DNA of 10,034 bases from an uncultured Taibaiella sp. (GTDB taxonomy: Bacteria; Bacteroidota; Bacteroidia; Chitinophagales; Chitinophagaceae), in NCBI GenBank assembly GCA_946886975.1, contig CAMPJV010000071.1, positions 1-10,034 of the forward strand, written 5' to 3'. Within the stretch, counting starts at the first letter, position 1. The number at the start of each line of letters is the position of its first letter. Positions 5,503 through 10,034 of this stretch are shown piece after piece. The notes beneath the pieces were generated by a model that saw only the letters and a program-made list of their open reading frames with translations, was not told the origin of the DNA and ran no database searches. The translations under genes were made by a program, and so were the position numbers.

Positions 5503-5991
5503 TTAAGCAATAGAAACCTGGCTAAGTCTTTCCTTTACAATATCAAGCCCACCTATCATGTGGCTCATGTTGGTGTCCATATCCAACAGCATCTGTGTGT
5601 TATGGTGCAGCAGGTCATTCCTGAACTGCTCAAACTTTGCCCATCTGTGCTGCGGTGGAAGATGCCCGATCAACCTGTTGCATATCTCCTCTCCATAGTC
5701 GCACAGCAGGAGCCGGCTTACCACCACAAACCCGGCATACAGCACCCTTGCATCCCTTTCCCTGATCTCCACAGCAGAGCCAGGCTCCAGTGTGTGCAGA
5801 TACTTATAGAGTACATCAAGGTCGTCCTTGTTCATGGTCGCGGAGATACCATAGTCTGGCGCGCCAAGTTTCACGTGCTCAAAGTGTATATGGATAATGT
5901 TTACGAGGAATTGTAAATAGGGGGCAAAGTGGGGCATATCCCTTACCGTAAAGACATGCTCATTATTTTCTTCACTCAGTACAGCGTTCAT
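5503..5991 (-). CDS. Hypothetical soluble protein, 162 aa
   Basis: A cytoplasmic, mostly helical protein without signal peptide. It is rich in His (HFAPYLQFLVNIIHIHFEHVKLG near residues 21-43; HLPPQHRW near 109-116; LLHHNTQMLLDMDTNMSHMIGG near 127-148) and has two Cys. The middle reads KDDLDVLYKYLHTLEPGSAVEIRERDARVLYAGFVVVSRLLL. The scattered His pairs could bind metal, but no standard motif is complete, so this is only a possibility. A good promoter (TTG, 19 bases, TAAATTAG) lies 16 bp before the ATG, which supports this start. I do not recognise the family. Confidence 0.75.
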   Translation of the reverse strand: MNAVLSEENNEHVFTVRDMPHFAPYLQFLVNIIHIHFEHVKLGAPDYGISATMNKDDLDVLYKYLHTLEPGSAVEIRERDARVLYAGFVVVSRLLLCDYGEEICNRLIGHLPPQHRWAKFEQFRNDLLHHNTQMLLDMDTNMSHMIGGLDIVKERLSQVSIA

Positions 5992-6006
5992 GTAAAAGTC
6001 TTTACA

Positions 6007-6036
6007 CTAATTTACACCTTTACCGCTGATTGTCAA
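6007..6036 (-). promoter_or_regulatory. Bacteroidota promoter for the 162-aa hypothetical gene
   Basis: On the minus strand TTG (6036-6034, within TTGACA) is followed after exactly 19 bases by TAAATTAG (6014-6007), which differs from TAnnTTTG at one base. The spacing fits the usual -33 to -7 distance of the phylum. The ATG is at 5991, so the leader would be about ten bases. This is the best two-part promoter in the window. Confidence 0.55.
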
Positions 6037-6065
6037 TGCGTAAGGCATAATTATTTGCAATACTT

Positions 6066-6926
6066 TTACTTTTCCTTCCGGTAGTACCTCACATAGTCAA
6101 CGGTGTAGGTAAATGGAAACCTGGTAGAGTCGATCACACCGCCGCTTTTCCCACCCATGGCCAGGTTCAGCAGAAGGTAGTGCGGTTTGGTAAACTGTGC
6201 CCATTCCGATGCATCCATATCTGTATCCTTGTAAGTGACGTAGGAAGTACTATCGACGTAAAATCTGATCTGTGTGCTGTCCCATTCGACACCATATGTA
6301 TGGAAGTCTTCAGAAAGTCCATTTACATTGGCAGAGTCAACTATGTATGGTCTTATGAGCGGATTATCCTTGTTAGACGCGTTGCCCTTGTGCAGGCTAC
6401 CGAAAATATACTGCGGTGCAGAGCCTAACCATTCCATAATGTCTATTTCACCACATGCCGGCCACCCGACCGTTTCCCGGTTAACTCCTACAGTCCAGAA
6501 CGCGGGCCAGGCGCCCTTACCGGCAGGCATCTTTATCCGTGCCTCCAACTTGCCGTAGAGGAATTCCATCTTGTCCTTGGTCATGATGCTGGCCGATGTG
6601 ATAGCGTGCGTTCGTGCGGAGTCATACGTGGAGGTGATGAAAAGCATTCCGTTCTCTACCTTGCTGTTTTCCAGCTTAGCTTGCTCATAGTATTGATCTT
6701 CTTCGTTCCTGATGAAACCTACTTCGTAGCCCCATTTGGTCGGGTCAGGCAGGCCGGAGTATTCAAATTCTTCGGACCATATAAGCTTGTATTGAGGAGT
6801 ATCCACCTTGGGTGTGTCTATCTTGGACGTATCTTCTGGCGGGGGATCTACCGTCGTAGACTCCTTTTTACAGGCAGACGATAGTATGCAGCATACAACT
6901 CCAGTGATTATAAGGCTTCTCAGCAT
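6066..6926 (-). CDS. GH16 family lipoprotein, laminarinase-like endo-beta-glucanase, 286 aa
   Basis: A predicted surface or periplasmic lipoprotein that would cut beta-1,3 or mixed-linked beta-glucans. Residues 1-19 form a lipoprotein signal (lipobox SSAC, Cys19), followed by KKE and a short Pro/Asp/Thr linker with DTSKI-DTPKV-DTPQY repeats (about 32-46). The GH16 domain starts at LIWSEEFEYSG and shows the hallmark motif GEIDIMEW, with Glu160 the expected nucleophile, Asp162 the helper and Glu165 the acid/base. GAWPAFWTVG (138-147) and the C-terminal strand YTVDYVRYYRKEK are also typical. The spacing of motifs and the length fit bacterial laminarinases; exact linkage preference cannot be read from sequence. 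No SusC/SusD pair, sensor or other carbohydrate enzyme is adjacent, so it appears to stand alone. Confidence 0.93.
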   Translation of the reverse strand: MLRSLIITGVVCCILSSACKKESTTVDPPPEDTSKIDTPKVDTPQYKLIWSEEFEYSGLPDPTKWGYEVGFIRNEEDQYYEQAKLENSKVENGMLFITSTYDSARTHAITSASIMTKDKMEFLYGKLEARIKMPAGKGAWPAFWTVGVNRETVGWPACGEIDIMEWLGSAPQYIFGSLHKGNASNKDNPLIRPYIVDSANVNGLSEDFHTYGVEWDSTQIRFYVDSTSYVTYKDTDMDASEWAQFTKPHYLLLNLAMGGKSGGVIDSTRFPFTYTVDYVRYYRKEK

Positions 6927-6968
6927 TTGGAATGTTTAGTAAGATTGATGGGTAGAATACTCCTCCCG

Positions 6969-6976
6969 TAAATTTA
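6969..6976 (-). promoter_or_regulatory. Possible -7 box for the GH16 gene, inside a 12-bp palindrome
   Basis: TAAATTTA matches TAnnTTTG except for the last base. It is 42 bases before the ATG at 6926. A TTG preceded by T's (7003-7001, minus strand) lies 24 bases upstream of it, slightly beyond the usual spacing. The box is the centre of the perfect palindrome CGTAAATTTACG (6967-6978), so it could instead be an operator. Confidence 0.35.
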
Positions 6977-7000
6977 CGACTTCTGCTGAAGAGTGAGAAG

Positions 7001-7032
7001 CAAAAAAATGAGGCTGCCCCGGCAGCCTCATT
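7001..7032 (-). terminator. Strong intrinsic terminator after the 88-aa gene
   Basis: A 12-bp perfect stem (AATGAGGCTGCC with GGCAGCCTCATT) has only CC at its tip, so the outermost C-G pair is probably open to make the loop. On the minus strand it runs directly into seven T's (7008-7002). It ends the EF-G paralogue/88-aa gene transcript and lies 24 bp after the stop of the latter. Confidence 0.92.
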
Positions 7033-7055
7033 AATCAATAAAACATTCTTATCCT

Positions 7056-7322
7056 TTAAGCTTCAGCCAGTTCTGCTCCCAGCACTGACTCACTAAAAAA
7101 TACCAACCCATTGGCCTTCGTGACTGCTAAGCCGTCATCATGCATTTTCTCTATTGCCTGGTCAAACTGCGCTTCAGTTATCGTAGGATCTGTACTTCTC
7201 AATTCTTTAAAAGTAGCCCTTGCAATAATCTGTGGATCATAAGGTAAACCTTTCGCACTAAAAGCAGCATTTGTGCTTTGAATGGTTCTAACAATGTGTT
7301 TGATGATTTGTTGAACGTCCAT
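7056..7322 (-). CDS. Small hypothetical protein downstream of the EF-G paralogue, 88 aa
   Basis: A soluble, helix-rich protein without signal peptide. Predicted helices are IIKHIVRTIQSTNAAF (about 6-21), PQIIARATFKELRS (29-42) and TEAQFDQAIEKMHDDG (49-64), followed by LAVTKANGLVFFSES, which could be a beta hairpin. The order of three helices followed by a wing-like hairpin resembles a small winged-helix fold, but this is inference from the pattern alone. The C-terminus, ELAEA, is the same as that of the EF-G paralogue encoded upstream. It starts 50 bp after that gene's stop, in the same direction, and a strong terminator follows, so the two are probably cotranscribed. I do not recognise the family. 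Confidence 0.75.
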   Translation of the reverse strand: MDVQQIIKHIVRTIQSTNAAFSAKGLPYDPQIIARATFKELRSTDPTITEAQFDQAIEKMHDDGLAVTKANGLVFFSESVLGAELAEA

Positions 7323-7372
7323 ATGGTGTTATTTAAGGTTAAGAATTAATTGAATAGTTATCTGCAAAACAA

Positions 7373-9511
7373 TTATGCCTCCGCGAGCTCAAGTGCTTCA
7401 GCATTATGGGTTTCCGTAAGCTTCTTCTGCTGCTCATAGGAGACCGGAGCATAGTGGTCATACCTCATCCTGAACCTGGCTCTTCCCTGGGTAATGCTTC
7501 TGAGGGAAGACGCATACTGATACATTTCGGCATGAGGTACGTGAGCTTTGATAACAGTAAAGTGACCCTCCGTGTCAAAGCCCTCTACAATAGCCCTTCT
7601 CGACTGAAGGTCTCCCATGATGTTACCGGTCAGTTCATCAGGGCAAAGCACTTCCAGGTAATTAATAGGCTCCAGCAATTGAGGGTCAGCCAGGTGGAAA
7701 GCCTCTTTAAAGGCCATAGCACCTGCTGTCTTGAAAGCCATATCGTTGCTATCTACAGGGTGCATCTTACCGTCGTACACGCACACCCTCACGTCTCTGA
7801 CATAAGAACCGGTAAGCGGGCCATGCTGCATCTTCTCCATTACCCCCTTCATAATAGAAGGCAGGAAGCGTGCATCTATAACACCTCCCACTATGCAGTT
7901 ATAGTACATGAGCTTACCACCCCATGGAAGATTCACTTCTTCCTTTCCTCTTACCGGAAGTCCCTGAGGTTCGGGCATGCCATCATAGTAGGGCTCTATT
8001 CTCATAGTTACTTCTCCAAACTGCCCTGCCCCGCCTGATTGCTTCTTATGGCGGTAGGTGGCTGTGGCCTCCTTGCGTATGGTTTCACGGTAAGGAATTC
8101 CCGGCTTCTTATAGCCCACATCGAGGTGGTAGGTATGCTCGAGCTTCCATTTAATTACGGCCAGGTGCATGTCTCCCTGGCAATGAAGCAGCGTTTGTCC
8201 CAGTTCAGCAGAGACCTCCACCTGAACGGTGGGATCTTCCTCCTTAAGCTGCTGCAATGCGATGGCCAGCTTTTCCTCTTCCCCTCTTTTATTATTTGCA
8301 ATAGCAATACTCATCCTGGGTTCAGGGAAGACAATGGGCTGTAGCTCTATCTGCCTGCCCTTCTCATGGAGGGTATTGTTGGTATGTGTATTGCGTAGTT
8401 TCAAAGTAGCGCCTATATCTCCTGCAACCAGTTCCGTTACAGGCGTTCGCTTGTTGCCCTCAACTACAAACAACTGACTGATCTTTTCACTCACGCCAGT
8501 CGTTTCGTTATGCAGCTCCGTACCGGCTTTCACCGTACCTGAGTAGACTTTGAAGAAACTGAGCTCGCCTATATGCGGTTCGTTCACTGTCTTGTAGACG
8601 AAGAGGCATGCAGGCCCATTCGGATCGCAGGCGAAGGGTGTGCCGTCCTTCATAAGCTGAGGGGGCATTTCGGTGGCAGGAGGAACTACATTATCTATGT
8701 AGCCCATAAGCCTTGCCACACCGCGGTTCTGCTTTGCTGACGTGCAAAATACAGGAAACAGATCATGACGTGTCATTGACAGGTGGAGCCCCTCCCTCAT
8801 TTCATCTTCGGTAAGCTGGCCCTGCTCGAAGTACTTTTCCATAAGCGTTTCATCATTCGACGCTATGGACTCTATAAGCTCCTTGTGCAGCATTTCTGCT
8901 CTTGTCTTTTCTGCATCAGGGATCGGGAGCTTTAGCGGCTTAGTGCCTTCGTCATTGTACTGGTACATGACCATGTTCAGCACGTCAATGATAGCATCGA
9001 AACCCAGTCCTGGATTATACGGATACTGAACCAACACTACATTATTTCCGAAATGGCTTTTTGCTTCCTGGACGACCTTGTCAAACTCTGCCTTTGGATG
9101 ATCCAGCTGGTTGACCACAAATATCATCGGAGTCCTGAACTTCTCAGTGTGTTCCCAGATGATGTCTGTGCCCACCTCTACGCCGGTGCTGGCGTTCAGC
9201 AGCATCACACCAGTGTCCGCAACCCGCAATGCACTGATCACCTCTCCTGAGAAATCATCATACCCTGGTGTATCCAGTATGTTGATCTTGTAGCCTTTCC
9301 AATGGGTGTGTAATAACTTTGAGAAGATGGAATTACCACGTTCCCGTTCCAGGTCTGTGTAATCCCCTACTGTGTTCCGTTCCTCAATACTTCCTCTTCT
9401 GTGTGTCAGGCCAGCTTCAAAGAGCATGGCTTCAGCGAGTGTCGTTTTACCGCTGCCGGAATGACCCAGCAGCGCAATGTTCTTAACATGTGCACTATCG
9501 AATTCAGGCAT
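7373..9511 (-). CDS. Elongation factor G paralogue (EF-G-like GTPase), 712 aa
   Basis: A full-length translational GTPase with all five EF-G domains. The G domain has the P-loop GHSGSGKT (16-23), switch I ERERGNSI (56-63), DTPGYDDF (80-87), NQLD (134-137) and SAK (258-260). Domain II is about 300-385, domain III about 395-465, domain IV starts near YRETIRK (474) with HKKQSGGAGQFG and VDSNDMAFKTAGAMAFKEAF, and domain V has EPINYLEVLCPDELTGNIMGDL through QGRARFRMRYDHYAPV. Canonical EF-G has His in DTPGHVDF and Lys in NKxD; here these are Tyr84 and Gln135. To my knowledge Tyr at this place is usual in the EF-G-2/FusA2-like branch, whose role is unclear, so this is probably that paralogue and not the housekeeping fusA. 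The leader before the ATG is A/T-rich without a Shine-Dalgarno site. Likely in an operon with the 88-aa gene. Confidence 0.93.
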   Translation of the reverse strand: MPEFDSAHVKNIALLGHSGSGKTTLAEAMLFEAGLTHRRGSIEERNTVGDYTDLERERGNSIFSKLLHTHWKGYKINILDTPGYDDFSGEVISALRVADTGVMLLNASTGVEVGTDIIWEHTEKFRTPMIFVVNQLDHPKAEFDKVVQEAKSHFGNNVVLVQYPYNPGLGFDAIIDVLNMVMYQYNDEGTKPLKLPIPDAEKTRAEMLHKELIESIASNDETLMEKYFEQGQLTEDEMREGLHLSMTRHDLFPVFCTSAKQNRGVARLMGYIDNVVPPATEMPPQLMKDGTPFACDPNGPACLFVYKTVNEPHIGELSFFKVYSGTVKAGTELHNETTGVSEKISQLFVVEGNKRTPVTELVAGDIGATLKLRNTHTNNTLHEKGRQIELQPIVFPEPRMSIAIANNKRGEEEKLAIALQQLKEEDPTVQVEVSAELGQTLLHCQGDMHLAVIKWKLEHTYHLDVGYKKPGIPYRETIRKEATATYRHKKQSGGAGQFGEVTMRIEPYYDGMPEPQGLPVRGKEEVNLPWGGKLMYYNCIVGGVIDARFLPSIMKGVMEKMQHGPLTGSYVRDVRVCVYDGKMHPVDSNDMAFKTAGAMAFKEAFHLADPQLLEPINYLEVLCPDELTGNIMGDLQSRRAIVEGFDTEGHFTVIKAHVPHAEMYQYASSLRSITQGRARFRMRYDHYAPVSYEQQKKLTETHNAEALELAEA

Positions 9512-9642
9512 ACTAAAGGTTTTAAAAAAGTTAAACCATTTAAATGCCGGAAAGACGTACTCAGTAGTAGAGGTTATAGCTTGCTAACGAAATAAGGGGA
9601 TCTGGGAGTTACATCCTGGCGGCATTTTGTTGTCAGTAATAA

Positions 9643-9663
9643 ATTTAGGAAACAATCCTAAAT
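9643..9663. repeat. Inverted repeat upstream of the EF-G paralogue
   Basis: ATTTAGGA and TCCTAAAT form an 8-bp perfect inverted repeat around AACAA. It lies in the 253-bp divergent region between the EF-G paralogue (start 9511) and the antitoxin gene (start 9765). It is A/T-rich, and the plus strand beyond it is only loosely T-rich. It may be a regulator site or a weak terminator; no other clear signal is seen in this stretch apart from the -7 box at 9739. Confidence 0.5.
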
Positions 9664-9738
9664 AATCATATACTTTTTATCATGCCAAAAGAAAGACGTC
9701 TGTGCGAACGGGAGCTGACGAGGCATTTGGAAAATAAT

Positions 9739-9746
9739 TAGATTTG
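9739..9746 (+). promoter_or_regulatory. -7 promoter box for the toxin-antitoxin operon
   Basis: TAGATTTG is a full match to TAnnTTTG and ends 18 bases before the ATG at 9765, matching the geometry of the boxes at 144 and 3023. A TTTG at 9726-9729 is too close (9 bases) to be the -33 element. Confidence 0.6.
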
Positions 9747-9764
9747 CGCTAAAGAATAAGAGAC

Positions 9765-9959
9765 ATGAAAGGGGTAAGCTTTGTCACAAATGAGAGGAAC
9801 GAAAGAATAGCGGTTCAGATTGAATTAAAAACACTTGAGAAACACCAGGAAGCCCTGGAGGAATACCTTGACGTGATTATTGCTGAGAACCGGAAGAACG
9901 ATGAGGGTGTAAGTTGGGAGCAGGCGAGGAAAGAACTCAAGAAGGCTGGGAAACTGTAA
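9765..9959 (+). CDS. Antitoxin-like protein, 64 aa
   Basis: A small charged protein with a predicted beta hairpin at the N-terminus (VSFVTNERNERIAVQIEL) followed by a long helix (TLEKHQEALEEYLDVIIAENRKND) and a short basic C-terminal helix (WEQARKELKKAGKL). This order, an N-terminal DNA-binding-like strand region and a C-terminal toxin-wrapping helix, is common in Phd/YefM/RelB-like antitoxins of Bacteroidota type II systems; the exact family is not certain. The stop codon overlaps the start of the toxin-like gene by one base (TAATG), implying translational coupling. Such antitoxins usually repress their own promoter with the toxin, but no operator is obvious beyond the -7 box region. Confidence 0.75.
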   Translation: MKGVSFVTNERNERIAVQIELKTLEKHQEALEEYLDVIIAENRKNDEGVSWEQARKELKKAGKL

Positions 9960-10034
9960 TGTATCAGATCATTATTAAGCGAGAAGCGCTTAAAGAGCTA
10001 GAGGTGCTCCCCAAAAGTTCTGTTGCAGCAATTG
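9959..10034 (+). CDS. RelE/ParE-like toxin, 5' part (partial)
   Basis: The ATG at 9959 shares its A with the antitoxin stop. The visible 25 residues read MYQIIIKREALKELEVLPK followed by SSVAAI, and the frame is open at the window edge. The start matches the N-terminus of RelE/ParE superfamily toxins: a first strand (YQIIIK) and then a helix with the A.KEL..LPK pattern. Family toxins are usually about 85-100 residues; they act either as ribosome-dependent mRNA endonucleases (RelE) or gyrase inhibitors (ParE). The catalytic C-terminal residues are outside the window, so the subtype and intactness cannot be judged. Confidence 0.75.
   Translation, partial: MYQIIIKREALKELEVLPKSSVAAI

Noticed and set aside
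6036..6048. Small dyad ATGC-GTAAG-GCAT downstream of the GH16 gene
   Set aside because: A four-base stem without a T-tract is too weak for a terminator, and it overlaps the promoter of the next gene.
7406..8038. 210-residue plus-strand frame opposite the EF-G paralogue
   Set aside because: It is antisense to a full-length EF-G-like gene with intact domains, and no start signal or family pattern supports it.
9682..9741. 19-codon plus-strand frame (MPKERRLCERELTRHLENN) before the antitoxin gene
   Set aside because: It is short, its stop overlaps the -7 box of the next gene, and nothing supports translation. It would only merit interest if conserved in relatives.
1..10034. CRISPR array, tRNA/rRNA gene, insertion sequence or integrase
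   Set aside because: No repeat-spacer pattern, cloverleaf, transposase or recombinase motifs, or paired terminal repeats were seen on either strand.

Overview
The window looks like a chromosomal segment from a Bacteroidota bacterium, most likely of the Chitinophagaceae type. The signs are several near-consensus Bacteroidota promoter boxes (TAnnTTTG at -7) just before gene starts, A/T-rich start regions without Shine-Dalgarno sites, short lipoproteins with an N-terminal lipobox cysteine, an outer-membrane beta-barrel protein, and small lineage-restricted hypothetical genes. Lineage is inferred from these features and from remembered family likeness, not from a search. No rRNA, tRNA, CRISPR array, insertion sequence or phage module was seen.

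Left part (1-2900): the first codons of a minus-strand gene (1-55) diverge from a 193-residue hypothetical protein (170-751). This converges on a 250-residue conserved hypothetical protein (784-1536, minus). Its 5' side is a 301-bp divergent region holding a tandem array with an 11-bp period and a perfect 16-bp palindrome. A 66-residue, highly polar Asn/Gly/Ser/Gln/Arg-rich protein (1838-2038) leads out of that region to a strong hairpin terminator, which also serves the convergent gene for a secreted beta-barrel-like protein (2105-2875, minus).

Middle (2900-5500): a PLP-dependent sugar aminotransferase (3050-4219) and dTDP-4-dehydrorhamnose 3,5-epimerase rfbC (4290-4841) form a likely two-gene operon for nucleotide-sugar synthesis, ended by a strong terminator. 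They would feed surface polysaccharide assembly, but no other pathway gene is in the window. Acylphosphatase (4899-5168) and a small lipoprotein (5263-5499) follow on the same strand.

Right part (5500-10034): four minus-strand genes. These are a 162-residue hypothetical protein with a good promoter, a GH16 family lipoprotein (laminarinase-like beta-glucanase), and a likely two-gene operon in which an EF-G paralogue with altered GTPase motifs is followed by an 88-residue hypothetical protein and a strong terminator. At the right edge a plus-strand toxin-antitoxin pair starts: a complete antitoxin-like gene and the first 25 codons of a RelE/ParE-like toxin, overlapping by one base.

Most of the window is ordinary chromosome. 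I did not find a clear large novel system. The points most worth a second look are the 11-bp-phased array at 1580-1634, the N-x-(S/G) repeat protein at 1838-2038, and the EF-G paralogue with its small partner.
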